Shown: positions 1 through 8,825 of the stretch, in pieces | How the letters are laid out: every line of letters starts with the position of its first letter | Position numbering within the stretch: the stretch's first letter is position 1 | NCBI GenBank assembly: GCA_934320655.1 | Contig: CAKRFN010000012.1 | Span: 1 to 64,000, forward strand | From: an uncultured Eubacterium sp. | GTDB taxonomy: Bacteria; Bacillota; Clostridia; Lachnospirales; Lachnospiraceae | Reading direction: 5' to 3' | Length of the DNA: 64,000 nt | Notes under the pieces: model-generated | The model's database searches: none | What the model was told of the DNA's origin: nothing | Seen by the model: the letters and a program-made list of their open reading frames with translations, nothing else | Translations under genes and position numbers: made by a program

Positions 1-254
1 GCAGCAAGACCATGATCTCCGACATCAAGTCGCTGGGCTACACGGTCAAGTACCAGTTCTATCGCTCGACGAAGAAGACCGCAGGCTACAAGCTGCTCAA
101 GACCAAGGCTGCAAACACCTTTACCAACACCAAAGGTACGAAGGGCACGAAGTACTACTACAAAGCCCGCGTGCTGGTCTATGACGGCAAGACACTTGTG
201 GCGAAGAGTGCGTTGAGACAGTGTAGTTATGGAGCACGAACCTGGATCAAATAA
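1..254 (+). CDS. 3' end of a large secreted surface protein, truncated by the window edge
   Basis: The reading frame is open from the first bases and ends at the TAA at 252-254, so this is the C-terminus of a gene that begins outside the window. The last 80 or so residues are a close paralogue of the C-terminus of the 2342-residue protein encoded at 1431-8459. Both share the blocks SLGYTVKYQFYRSTKK, KYYYKARVLVYDG and QCSYGARTW and differ mainly at isolated positions. This basic, tyrosine-rich tail looks like a beta-sandwich or fibronectin-like module. It carries no LPXTG motif or SLH domain, so attachment to the cell is unclear. A strong terminator follows at 311-347. An internal ATG at 12 is only a methionine codon, not a start. 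The two genes probably arose by tandem duplication. Confidence 0.75.
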   Translation, partial: SKTMISDIKSLGYTVKYQFYRSTKKTAGYKLLKTKAANTFTNTKGTKGTKYYYKARVLVYDGKTLVAKSALRQCSYGARTWIK

Positions 255-310
255 ATGCTTGTTAAAATCGCCTGTGGCGTTGTTGGCTGCATGGCGAGGA
301 GGACACGAAA

Positions 311-347
311 AAACCGGCAATCCTTGTGGTTGCCGGTTTGATTTTTT
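311..347 (+). terminator. Rho-independent terminator after the upstream surface-protein gene
   Basis: The arms AAACCGGCAA (311-320) and TTGCCGGTTT (330-339) are perfectly complementary and are followed by a T-rich run at 341-347. It lies about 57 bases after the stop codon of the partial surface-protein gene. Confidence 0.85.
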
Positions 348-364
348 GTAGGGCTATAAGCCCT

Positions 365-600
365 GTCGAGAACGCAAAGCGTTCGAGACAAATAAACCAC
401 CCGCTATGCGGGTGCGCGTCGAAGGTTATACCAAAAAAGGCACCCTTTTTGTTACAATAGAGTTGTTCAAGCCTTATTGTAACTAAGAAAGGAGGCCTTT
501 GATGGCAAATATAAATCATAGCTTATCGCATACAAAATGGTTATGTTAGTACCATGTTGTGTTCACACCTAAGTATAGACGAAAAATAATCTCTAATATT
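365..600 (+). mobile_element. Remnant left end of an IS200/IS605-family insertion sequence
   Basis: Two short hairpins lie just upstream of a broken TnpA reading frame. One is at 365-389, with arms around a central AAA. The other is at 399-413, ACCCGC-TAT-GCGGGT. Subterminal hairpins next to a Y1-transposase gene are typical of IS200/IS605 ends, which are recognised as single-stranded DNA hairpins. Only the left end is recognisable; the right part of the element is gone or scrambled after about position 600. The identification depends mainly on the transposase remnant at 502-600. Confidence 0.6.
502..600 (+). pseudogene. tnpA: IS200-type transposase TnpA, 5' fragment with internal stop
   Basis: A good ribosome binding site (AAAGGAGG, 488-495) precedes the ATG at 502. 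The frame reads MANINHSLSHTKWLC, then TAG at 547-549, then YHVVFTPKYRRKII. This is the N-terminal signature of IS200-family Y1 transposases, in which the SLSHTKW block is followed by Y-H-x-V-F-x-x-K-Y-R-R. The TAG probably replaces a CAG glutamine codon. After about position 595 the resemblance ends, so the HUH metal-binding motif and the catalytic tyrosine of an intact protein are missing. The gene is dead by both a nonsense mutation and truncation. It marks past transposition between the two surface-protein genes. Confidence 0.75.
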
Positions 601-710
601 TCCTTTCTTATCAGTATGCGTATTACGCCATTGTTTTGCAGTAATTCCAATGCAATATCTTTATAGGCATAGGTGCCGCCATACCTCCCGGCTTCTTGTT
701 TATCCTAAAA
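601..710 (-). pseudogene. Possible KilA-N domain fragment
   Basis: On the minus strand, codons running from about 706 down to 645 read DKQEAGRYGGTYAYKDIALE. This resembles the core of the KilA-N DNA-binding domain, where family members commonly carry a K-AGRYGGTYAHKDIAFEF type block. A TAG stop sits immediately upstream in the same frame. Downstream the sequence no longer resembles the family, so this is at best a short relic of a phage or mobile-element gene. It abuts the IS200 remnant. The match is short and was made by memory of the family consensus, so it remains tentative. Confidence 0.4.
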
Positions 711-1107
711 GGGTACTCCCCCAACTCGGTCCGCCAACGCAAAGAGAAAATTGGCTACTCCACCAACGCGTTACGCCATCAAAAAGTTTGGATGCCCTCA
801 GAATGGTGAATCACCAGCGCATCTGTTTTTTTGTGTGTCAAAAAACATCTCATACTTTGGTAGGATTTACACCCCTGAAATATTAGTGTATAATGTATCG
901 GGAATAAAAAATATGCAAAAAAAGACGAAAACAATATGTAAAGCACTGCGAGAAACAGGATGCTGCAGGCAAGCAGGCAAGAGGAAGACTTGCGTGGCTG
1001 GACATTTCTTTGCCACAGAGAGGGGCGGAGAGTAAGTTCGAAAAAGGTGAGGACATTTCTGGGAGGATGCTCAAGATAATTTCTTCCCTGCGTGAAATCA
1101 GGCGGCG
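711..1107. other. Intergenic debris without a supported gene
   Basis: Short overlapping reading frames here have no plausible ribosome binding sites or recognisable domains. The stretch probably consists of decayed mobile-element and regulator sequence. On the minus strand around 715-775 the residues RVGGV occur twice, but nothing else supports a gene. No convincing promoter or hairpin was seen. Confidence 0.5.
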
Positions 1108-1368
1108 GTGCGGACGCAGGCGGCGTTCTACCCGCATTTCCTTGAACCCCGCCTTGCCCCCGGTGAGGAGTTGACGCCCACGGAGCTGCAAATTCTCCAT
1201 CTGCTCTGCGCCGACAAGTCCAACGCCGAGATCGCGCAGATCATGGATGTGAAGCTGCCGACCGTGAAGACCCATGTCAGCCACATTCTCGAAAAGCTGG
1301 ATGTGAAGCGCCGGGCGGAGGCCAAGACCGCCGCGAAAAAGCTGCATCTGGTACCGGAAGAGTTATAA
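1108..1368 (+). CDS. LuxR-type helix-turn-helix protein, probably the C-terminal remnant of a longer regulator
   Basis: The 86-residue product is almost entirely a GerE/LuxR C-terminal domain. It has ELTPTELQILHLLC at about residues 21-34, the turn and recognition helix NAEIAQIMDVKLPTVKTHV at about 38-56, and a final helix HILEKLDVKRRAEA. The start is a GTG at 1108 without a good ribosome binding site, and an in-frame TGA lies at 1093-1095. The N-terminal residues YPHFLEPRLAPGE look like the linker that precedes this domain in long MalT-like or NarL-like regulators. It is therefore most likely the surviving 3' end of a larger gene; a stand-alone small regulator is possible. It lies 62 bases upstream of the giant surface-protein gene, which a full-length version might once have controlled. 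Confidence 0.55.
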   Translation: MRTQAAFYPHFLEPRLAPGEELTPTELQILHLLCADKSNAEIAQIMDVKLPTVKTHVSHILEKLDVKRRAEAKTAAKKLHLVPEEL

Positions 1369-1430
1369 AAACAACGTCCGGCGGACGCCGGATTCGACAT
1401 AAACGCAAACTGATTTTAAGGAGGAAAGAT

Positions 1431-4400
1431 ATGAAAAAACGACTATTGAGTGCATTCATGGCGCTGACCCTGTGCCTGACGCTGCTGCCCGCCCCCGCAT
1501 GGGCGGCGGAAGCGGACGCGCCGGAGGGCGGCACCATCGTGCAGGAGGAGCAGCAGGAGAAAGCTCCGGCTGCGGAATCGCCCGCCATATTGGAACAGGC
1601 GGCGGAAAATGGCATTGCCGCTCAGAACGGCGAGGACGGCGTTTCCGTGCAGAGCGGCGGAGACGGCATTGCCGTGCAGGCCGCTTCTGCGGAAAAGACG
1701 GAAAACTCTGTCGCCAGCGTGGTCATTGACGGCACAACATCCTACTATGATACGCTGAGAGAAGCCATCATGGCGGCCGGTGAGAAGGCCGGAAGCGACG
1801 GTACTCCTCCCACCATTACGCTGCTGCAAAACGGGGTCGAGCTGAGGTATCCCCAGTATAACTCTGCCGAGAAACGTGACGATCCCACGTATCCCGTAAT
1901 CGTTGACATGGGCGGAAACTCCCTTAGCAGCGTGTATTTCCTGTATGACACTCTGACGCTGACCGGCGGCACCGTCAACGGCACCTGGGGCGCTGACCTC
2001 AGATCCGGCGGCAACCTTATAATGACTGCGCCCGCCGATGCGGACACCGCCATTAACGGACTTCTTCGAGTCGCGTCTGTAGGATCTGGCACAGCCAGCG
2101 TCAGCGGCGCAAACATCGGCGTGAAGGGCACGCTCCACATCAACACCAGCGCCGCGAACGCGGTCGTCATCTCCGGCTCGGAGAAGGCGGTGGAATTGAG
2201 CGCAGCAGCAAGTCTGGCAGACAACTGCCGCCTTTACGGCTCCACGGAGGTAAATGGCAGCCCGGACACCGTGGCCGTTTTCGACGCAGCTCAGAAAACC
2301 TACACGGTGGACGGCAAGGTCGCCAAAACGCTGGTCAGTGGCCCTAAGGCCGTCGTCGCGGTAACGCCCGGCGACACTCTGAGCGTCATGGCGGGCGAAG
2401 CGCAGGAGTATACCGCGCAGTTCACCGCCGAGGGCGTTGTGAGCGGCTCCGTGAAGGGTCTGGGTGATTTGCGGGCCACGGTCGAAAACGGGGGCGCGAA
2501 CGGCATTACCGTGAATGTGGCCGAGAATGCGGCAGACGGCACGTGGAAGGTTACCGTCCAGACTGCTGAGAGCACGCCGCTGGGGACCTATACCCTGAAC
2601 CTCTCGTCGGCGGTGGACGGCGCGGTCTCCGGCTCGGTGACGTTCACGGTCTCCAAAACGCAGTACGCCGCCAGCGTGAACGGAACGAACTACCGCTCCC
2701 TGAGCGCGGCCGTTGACGCGGCCAAGAATGTCAACGGCACCGTCACGCTGCTGGACAACGTGACGGACAGCATCACGGTCACGGACGGAACTTTCACCAT
2801 CGACCTGAATGGCAAGACTTGGAGCGGCACCAGCAGCAGCTATGCACTGACTGTCAACGGCGGCGAGCTGACCGTGTCCAGCACTGGCGGAGCCGGTACG
2901 ATTGTTAGCTCTTTCGGCAACAAACACGCTATATGGATCAACGGCGGCACGGTCCATCTGAAAGAGAACGTAAATCTTAAGGAACGTCTTTTTATTAAGG
3001 ATGAGAACGGCGGCAGCGTTACCTTTGAGCCGGGCGTGACCGTGACCGAAAATATCATGACCGACTCCCACTCTGTTGTGCACTTTCTGGACGGTCTGGC
3101 GCTGATGGACCTTAGTAAAACCGGCTATGTCCCTTTCTACAATAGAAATACAAATTCCGAACCTTTCAGCGGTGTGACCGTCGTGGACCACCCCGCCCAC
3201 CATATGGTAGACGGCGTCTGCAATCAGTGCGGCTATGTCTGCGGCCACTCGAACGCAGAGGCCAAGGATACCGTCTGCCCCGACTGCGGCGCGGCGTTCA
3301 TTGCTGCCGCGACGGCGGCGGACGGGACTGTCACGCGCTATACCAACGCGGACGCGGCGCTGGCCGCGGCGGCGGGGAACGCCAAGGTCACGTTTGTTTC
3401 CGGCACGTATACGCTCAAGAACATGACAAGGCTCTACGGCAGCGCCGAGATCGACCTGCAAGGAGCCACGCTGCAATACGCAAGCGACTACAACGGCGCT
3501 GTTTTGTGGATGGAAGACAATTCCGTCTCGGCTACCATCAAAAACGGCATAATCCAGAATATCGGCAAGGGCACGGGCATCTACCTTTACAGAGGTTCCA
3601 CGCTGACGCTGGAAAACGTGACCGTCATCGGCGGCATGGACACTTTCAATACGCGGCAGGCGGCTGTTTATGTGGCCAACTACGGCAACACGCTGACCGT
3701 CAAGAGCGGCAGCTTCTCCGGCCCGCTGAATTTGAAACTGGCCAACAATACAGTCAAGCTCTATGGCGGAACCTATCAAAATGGCATTAAGACCTACGAT
3801 AAAACCGCCAAGGATTACGCCGCGCTGCTGGATAACTCCGACCCGGCGAAGCAGTATGCCTACGCGGACGGAGCTGGCAGCGTTATCACCTATGATGAAG
3901 TTGCAACGCGGATGAATGACAGCGACAGCACGAACAACTCCATTCAGGTTAAGGAACACACCCACACGATGGGCGGCACCAACACCTGCACGCAGTGCGG
4001 CTTCGTCTGCACCGCGCACCAGTACAAGAACGGCGTCTGCGCCATCTGTCAAGCGGCGTGCCCTCACACGGATGCGGCCTGCAATGCAGAGGTCTGGACC
4101 TGCAACGCCTGCGGCCTGACGATGGTCGCGGCGGTGACGGTGAAGGACAGTGAAAACAACGACGTCACCACCTACGCCGCCGACCTCCCCGCCGCGATGA
4201 GAGCCGCTACGGACAACAGCGCGACCGTCACTCTGCTGGCGGATATTGAATTGGGCACGACTCCTTCATCCAGAGCGGAGATTACCGGAGATGGTAAAAT
4301 TGTTACGCTGGATCTGAATGGACACAAGATCACAAGCGGATGGCTTGATGTTGGGGGCAAAGATACTAATGGGACTTATACGACCTGCACCTTGAAGATC

Positions 4401-7400
4401 ATCGGCAAAGGCAGTTATGAACCTCCGATGTATGGCGGCATAATCACTGTTGATCTGAAAGCTACGCTGGATTTGAGCGAGTGGGAAGGCGGTACGATCA
4501 GCTCGATCAATATATCGGATAACTCGAACTATGAAGCAGAAACGCGGGAAGCCGCAGTGATCGTAGGGCCGAAGGCAGGTACGATCGGAAAACTGTCGTT
4601 CGGGAATAATCAATTGCCTAAAATAACAAAGACCAAACTGAGCGGCGGCAGCTTTAATGAGATTTGGGCAGCTGGTTTTGGGCCGGTCAAACTTGGCGAA
4701 CTGCTTGCAGATGGCTATGCGTACCAGAATGAAGATGGGTCGTATGTGGAGTACGGAAGAACACTTCAGGGCGCGTCTATCGACAACGTCAAGGTCGTAA
4801 AATGCCTGCATCCGAATATGAAACCGGATGAAACTGGCACAGCAACATGCGAATACTGCGGCAAGAGCGGCAAATTCGTAGCCTCGGTGGATGGCAATCT
4901 CTATACCGATATGGATGAAGCCATCACCTATTGGCTGGCAAACGGCGGCACGCTGAAGCTGTATACCGATTATACCGCTACGGATGGTACATGGAGCATT
5001 GGCAGCGGATCGCATACGATCAATCTGAACGGACATAGGATGCGGGGTACATTCAAGCCCACTAACAATATGCATTTGACGGTTACCGACGGCACGGAGA
5101 TCGGTCAGATTGAGAATATCCTCCTTGATGGGAGTCAGCGCGGGAGCTTTACGCTGGAGAGCGGTTATGTCGGCAATCTGGAGATGACCGGCGACGCTGT
5201 CGTTGCGCTGAAGGGCGGCAGCGTTGACGAGTTGGATGTACAGAGCTGCTCCGCAAACACAAATCTTTCCATTCAGGGCGGCAGCATTGGCAAGCTGAAT
5301 ATAAAGGATTGGGTTGAGGGCATGCATGTTTCCGCCACGGGCGGCAGCCTTGGCGCGTATGATCTGCCAAGCGGCAAGATTCTCGCGGATGTGCTGGATC
5401 ACCAATATTACGCCAAAGGCACAAGCCTTGATAGACAGGTGGATACGGCGCAAAAACCGGAAAAATTCGTTATCAAGCAAGCCCCTTACGACTTTGGATC
5501 GACTTCGAAAGCGGCAGAGGTTCCCATTAACGGCAGAATCCCCTTCATGGTTGACTCGCCCAGTGAAAATGTGGGCGTGTACGATGTGAAGTGGTATCGC
5601 AGAACGGACAGCGGCGCAGAACATATGACGGAGAATAAAGTGGCTGGCGTGAATCTCAATGATAAGCTGGATGTATTCTGCGTGATTACAGGGTTGGATA
5701 GACCCAATAACGGCACTGTTCTCTGGCAGGTGGCAGTCAAGGGCTATACGATAAATGTCGTGCCTGCCAATCTGAACGGCGACCGAACGGTCATTACGCA
5801 GAAGCCGGACACGGGCAACACCGGAAATCCGGCAGACAACCGCCTGGTGGTTACTCCGTTTTCTTCCGGCGCGTTTAGCGATGTAGAATACCAATTTGAG
5901 GTGACCTACAACAGACAGCCGCTGGAATTGAATAAAGATTACACCATTAAAGATTCGAGCAATTGGGCAAGGAATGCCGGAACGCACACGCTGACCATCG
6001 AGGGCAGGGGCAATTATACGGGTGAAAAGTCGGTGACATGGACGCTTGAGCCGTATGAGCTGTCGGTTGAAAACTTTTGTCCTGCCCAGATTTACAAGAC
6101 GTACGATGGTACAGATGCAGTGACTGACATCACAAACGGAATCAACATGTTAGACGGTTTTAATCTTGATTCGAAGAACCCGCGGAATCCTATATTGTCG
6201 ACTGTGGATAAGCTTAATTTGGACAAGAGCGACTACGAGTTGAGCAATATGAAATTCGACTCCGCGGAAGCTGGAGACAGAACCTTCACCGGCACAATGA
6301 CGCTGAAACCCGACGGCAACTTTGTCTTTGCCGGTGGCAGCAGGGTGATGCAGATCGAATACGGCAGCGTCAGCGGCCAGCAGTTTGTTTCTATCAGCCG
6401 TGCGATCATCGCTGCCCCCGCGGCCAAGGCGCTGCAAGTCGCGAACAACCACGCGGCGACGTATACGGTTGATCTGTCCGCGCTGCTGCCTGCGCTGGAG
6501 GCTCCCAGGGAGTACGGCGCGGTGACCTACGGCGCACCAACTGTCAACTTGTCCAGCGCCTATTACGCCGTTGGCACAGCAAAGATCGAAAACGGCAAGC
6601 TGATTTTGCCCATTCAGGCCGTGGAAACGAGCAAGGAAAGCAACATCGGCACGGTCACGGTCATGGTCACTCCCATGAACTACAATGAATTCGAGTTGAC
6701 CATCAATGTCAATGCCACCAACAAGATCATCCCCACCGGCGAGCCGACGCTGAGCACGAAGACGCTGACCTACGGTCAGGCGCTCTCCACCATCAAGCTC
6801 TCCGGCACGATGAAGGATGACGGCAAGATCGTTCCCGGCACGTTCGCGTGGGTGGACGGCACGGTCAAGCCCGAAGTCGGCAGCGGGACGTATGAAGCGG
6901 CGTGGAAATTCACCCCCACTGACGGCGATACCTACGCCGAAGCCGACGGCACGGTGACGATCACCGTCAACAAGGCAACCCCAACCGGTACGCCGAAGTA
7001 TACGGCGATTAGCAAGGAAGGACAGACCCTTGCGGATGCAAACTTAACAGCTGCAGGCGAAAATAAAGAATCCTTATTCAAGGCTTTGGGAACATCCATT
7101 CAAGGAATCGTAAAATGGGTCGAATCCGAGGACAAAACTACAGCGCTGAATCTGGGTACCAAGGTAGAGCAGGGCAAGGCCTACACATGGCTCTTTACGC
7201 CAAACGACTTGGCTAACTACAACAAGCTGACCGGCACGATCGTCCTTTGGGCGAAACCGACCTCCGGAGGTGGTGGCGGCGGTGGCGCAGCCCCGGCTCC
7301 GACACCGGCTGATGCGGATGTCATCACAGTCAAAGAAGACACGAAGGACAATACGACCTCCAAGCCGGGTGCGGAAAACGACACAACTACAATAACCAAG

Positions 7401-8459
7401 ACAACCGTCAAGAATACGACGACCGAAATGACCAAGAACGAGCAGGGTCAGGATGTTTCCAAGACCACAGCCAGCGTTTCCAAAGACCTCGGTGACAAAC
7501 TGCTCGATCAGGCGGTTTCCAATAAGTCCGATACGATCGAGATCACTGTGAAGTCCAGTGACGCGAATAACGGCAGCGGCGCAGGCAGCACAGGCGCGGC
7601 GGACAGCGTGAAAGCAACCGAAGTCGAGCTGCCAAAGGCGACCGTCAACGCGATCGCCAAGGACACGAACGCCGACCTTGTCATCAAGACCGACAACGGC
7701 GAAGTCGTCCTCGACAACAAGACCTTAGAAACGATTGCAGGCGCAGCCAAGGGTGACACCGTAACCATCGTGGTGGGCGAAAACACCCAGCTCAAGGAAA
7801 CGCAGAAACCGGCGGAGAAGATCGTCGGCAAGAACGGCACGCTCTTCGACCTTGTCGCGAAGATTGGCGAAAAACACCTGCATCAATTTGAAGGCGGAAA
7901 GGCTTATGTGATTCTGCCGATGCCGGATAAGCTCAAAGGCAAAGACATCCTCGTGATCTACATCGACGACAACGGCCTCTGCAAGATCCTGAACCACAGC
8001 GTAGTGAAGATCGGCGCAGAAGATTACATTCGCTTCACGACGCCCCACTTCTCGACTTTCGCAGTCGTCGACAAAGACGAAGCAGAGGGGTTAATTAAAG
8101 AACAGAACGCCGCCCACGTCAAAGAACTGATGCAGAGCGCGAAGTTCAAAGTGACCACCACTAAGACGAGCAAGAAATCCGTCAAGGTACAGGTCGCAGC
8201 CAAGAGCAGCAAGACCATGATCTCCGACATCAAGTCGCTGGGCTACACGGTCAAGTACCAGTTCTATCGCTCGACGAAGAAGGACGCAGGCTACAAGCTG
8301 CTCAAGACAAGCAGCAAGAACAGCTTTATCAGCACCAAGGGCACGAAGGGCAGAAAATATTACTACAAGGCCCGCGTGTTGGTCTATGACGGAAACAAAC
8401 TTGTAGCTGGGAGTACACTCAAGCAGTGCAGCTATGGCGCAAGAACATGGACGAAATAG
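1431..8459 (+). CDS. Giant secreted multidomain surface protein, 2342 residues
   Basis: The ATG at 1431 follows AAGGAGGAAAG. A signal peptide is clear: MKKRLLSAFMALTLC, a hydrophobic stretch and an A-W-A cleavage site near residue 25. The body is repetitive and rich in Gly, Thr, Asn and Val, with recurring units of the type A-D-G-T-x-T-x-Y and G-G-x-x-x-L beta-helix-like runs. Paired Cys motifs resembling zinc ribbons occur near residues 597-625 (CNQCGYVC ... CPDCG), 852-890 (CTQCGFVC ... CAICQ ... CNACG) and about 1125-1145 (CEYCG). Segments near 1480-1545 and 1770-1850 resemble MBG-type Ig-like beta modules. A polyglycine linker at about 1945-1951 is followed by a Thr/Lys-rich region and a C-terminal tail shared with the upstream paralogue. 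No LPXTG or SLH anchor is visible. An adhesin or mucin/matrix-binding role is inferred. Base composition differs from the housekeeping genes. Confidence 0.85.
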   Translation: MKKRLLSAFMALTLCLTLLPAPAWAAEADAPEGGTIVQEEQQEKAPAAESPAILEQAAENGIAAQNGEDGVSVQSGGDGIAVQAASAEKTENSVASVVIDGTTSYYDTLREAIMAAGEKAGSDGTPPTITLLQNGVELRYPQYNSAEKRDDPTYPVIVDMGGNSLSSVYFLYDTLTLTGGTVNGTWGADLRSGGNLIMTAPADADTAINGLLRVASVGSGTASVSGANIGVKGTLHINTSAANAVVISGSEKAVELSAAASLADNCRLYGSTEVNGSPDTVAVFDAAQKTYTVDGKVAKTLVSGPKAVVAVTPGDTLSVMAGEAQEYTAQFTAEGVVSGSVKGLGDLRATVENGGANGITVNVAENAADGTWKVTVQTAESTPLGTYTLNLSSAVDGAVSGSVTFTVSKTQYAASVNGTNYRSLSAAVDAAKNVNGTVTLLDNVTDSITVTDGTFTIDLNGKTWSGTSSSYALTVNGGELTVSSTGGAGTIVSSFGNKHAIWINGGTVHLKENVNLKERLFIKDENGGSVTFEPGVTVTENIMTDSHSVVHFLDGLALMDLSKTGYVPFYNRNTNSEPFSGVTVVDHPAHHMVDGVCNQCGYVCGHSNAEAKDTVCPDCGAAFIAAATAADGTVTRYTNADAALAAAAGNAKVTFVSGTYTLKNMTRLYGSAEIDLQGATLQYASDYNGAVLWMEDNSVSATIKNGIIQNIGKGTGIYLYRGSTLTLENVTVIGGMDTFNTRQAAVYVANYGNTLTVKSGSFSGPLNLKLANNTVKLYGGTYQNGIKTYDKTAKDYAALLDNSDPAKQYAYADGAGSVITYDEVATRMNDSDSTNNSIQVKEHTHTMGGTNTCTQCGFVCTAHQYKNGVCAICQAACPHTDAACNAEVWTCNACGLTMVAAVTVKDSENNDVTTYAADLPAAMRAATDNSATVTLLADIELGTTPSSRAEITGDGKIVTLDLNGHKITSGWLDVGGKDTNGTYTTCTLKIIGKGSYEPPMYGGIITVDLKATLDLSEWEGGTISSINISDNSNYEAETREAAVIVGPKAGTIGKLSFGNNQLPKITKTKLSGGSFNEIWAAGFGPVKLGELLADGYAYQNEDGSYVEYGRTLQGASIDNVKVVKCLHPNMKPDETGTATCEYCGKSGKFVASVDGNLYTDMDEAITYWLANGGTLKLYTDYTATDGTWSIGSGSHTINLNGHRMRGTFKPTNNMHLTVTDGTEIGQIENILLDGSQRGSFTLESGYVGNLEMTGDAVVALKGGSVDELDVQSCSANTNLSIQGGSIGKLNIKDWVEGMHVSATGGSLGAYDLPSGKILADVLDHQYYAKGTSLDRQVDTAQKPEKFVIKQAPYDFGSTSKAAEVPINGRIPFMVDSPSENVGVYDVKWYRRTDSGAEHMTENKVAGVNLNDKLDVFCVITGLDRPNNGTVLWQVAVKGYTINVVPANLNGDRTVITQKPDTGNTGNPADNRLVVTPFSSGAFSDVEYQFEVTYNRQPLELNKDYTIKDSSNWARNAGTHTLTIEGRGNYTGEKSVTWTLEPYELSVENFCPAQIYKTYDGTDAVTDITNGINMLDGFNLDSKNPRNPILSTVDKLNLDKSDYELSNMKFDSAEAGDRTFTGTMTLKPDGNFVFAGGSRVMQIEYGSVSGQQFVSISRAIIAAPAAKALQVANNHAATYTVDLSALLPALEAPREYGAVTYGAPTVNLSSAYYAVGTAKIENGKLILPIQAVETSKESNIGTVTVMVTPMNYNEFELTINVNATNKIIPTGEPTLSTKTLTYGQALSTIKLSGTMKDDGKIVPGTFAWVDGTVKPEVGSGTYEAAWKFTPTDGDTYAEADGTVTITVNKATPTGTPKYTAISKEGQTLADANLTAAGENKESLFKALGTSIQGIVKWVESEDKTTALNLGTKVEQGKAYTWLFTPNDLANYNKLTGTIVLWAKPTSGGGGGGGAAPAPTPADADVITVKEDTKDNTTSKPGAENDTTTITKTTVKNTTTEMTKNEQGQDVSKTTASVSKDLGDKLLDQAVSNKSDTIEITVKSSDANNGSGAGSTGAADSVKATEVELPKATVNAIAKDTNADLVIKTDNGEVVLDNKTLETIAGAAKGDTVTIVVGENTQLKETQKPAEKIVGKNGTLFDLVAKIGEKHLHQFEGGKAYVILPMPDKLKGKDILVIYIDDNGLCKILNHSVVKIGAEDYIRFTTPHFSTFAVVDKDEAEGLIKEQNAAHVKELMQSAKFKVTTTKTSKKSVKVQVAAKSSKTMISDIKSLGYTVKYQFYRSTKKDAGYKLLKTSSKNSFISTKGTKGRKYYYKARVLVYDGNKLVAGSTLKQCSYGARTWTK
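8207..8458 (+). repeat. 3' repeat copy matching window positions 3-254
   Basis: This 252-base stretch encodes the tail of the giant surface protein and aligns without gaps to positions 3-254. Much of it is identical at the nucleotide level, for example ATGATCTCCGACATCAAGTC in both copies. It shows that the two genes share at least their 3' modules and could recombine. Confidence 0.85.
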
Positions 8460-8505
8460 ACGAAAACAAGCAAGAATGGAAAATAATAGGGAGTATGTTA
8501 TTTGG

Positions 8506-8527
8506 TTGACATCAATGTTGATGTCAA
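8506..8527. repeat. Perfect 10-bp inverted repeat
   Basis: The arms TTGACATCAA (8506-8515) and TTGATGTCAA (8518-8527) are exact reverse complements around TG. It lies 46 bases after the surface-protein stop codon and has no T-run, so it is not a standard terminator. It could be a regulator site or an RNA hairpin; no nearby start supports a promoter. Confidence 0.5.
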
Positions 8528-8571
8528 GTCAGTGAATTTCCATCGTGAAATACATAACTCAGAAAAGAAAA

Positions 8572-8615
8572 AGACCATCAAATACCTGATAAAATCAAGG
8601 GTTTGATGGTCTTTT
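8572..8615. terminator. Bidirectional terminator between the surface-protein gene and tRNA-Leu
   Basis: The arms AGACCATCAAA (8572-8582) and TTTGATGGTCT (8602-8612) form an 11-bp stem. A T-run follows on the plus strand (8611-8615), and an A-rich stretch (8563-8571) provides the T-run for the minus strand. It can end both the surface-protein transcript and the tRNA transcript. Confidence 0.8.
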
Positions 8616-8616
8616 A

Positions 8617-8697
8617 TGCGGATAACAGGACTTGAACCTGCACGTCGTGGACACTAGAACCTAAATCTAGCGCGTCTGCCAATTCCGCCATATCCGC
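8617..8697 (-). tRNA. tRNA-Leu (anticodon UAG)
   Basis: Read on the minus strand, the acceptor arm GCGGATA pairs with TATCCGC, and the D-arm region follows as TGGCGGAATTGGCAGACGCG. The anticodon stem CTAGA/TCTAG encloses the loop TTTAGGT, giving anticodon UAG, which reads leucine CUA/CUN codons. A short variable arm and a T-arm with the GTTCAAGTC loop follow. The length is 81 bases, and CCA is not encoded after the discriminator A. The anticodon and the G-G-C-A-G D-loop context both support leucine. Confidence 0.93.
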
Positions 8698-8796
8698 CTG
8701 CTGCGTACCTGAGCGTCTGAGCGCATCCTAGTACATCTGCACTATCCAGTATACGATACCGTTTCATAAAAATCAATCAAAAATAATTGAAAAGTG

Positions 8797-8825
8797 TTGA
8801 CAAATGGGTTGTGCGGTGATATGGT
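8797..8825 (+). promoter_or_regulatory. Sigma-A-type promoter for the GntR-ABC operon
   Basis: A perfect -35 hexamer TTGACA (8797-8802) and a -10-like TATGGT (8820-8825) are separated by exactly 17 bases. They lie about 100 bases upstream of the TTG start at 8925. Confidence 0.65.

Noticed and set aside
751..1035. A 94-codon plus-strand frame between the IS200 remnant and the LuxR fragment
   Set aside because: No ribosome binding site, odd composition, and overlap with frames on both strands within decayed sequence.
1443..4067. An 874-codon open frame antisense to the giant surface gene, and a 573-codon one at 4266-5987
   Set aside because: They lie fully opposite a clear gene with a signal peptide and domains, have no ribosome binding site or recognisable domain, and are explained by the base bias of the plus-strand codons.
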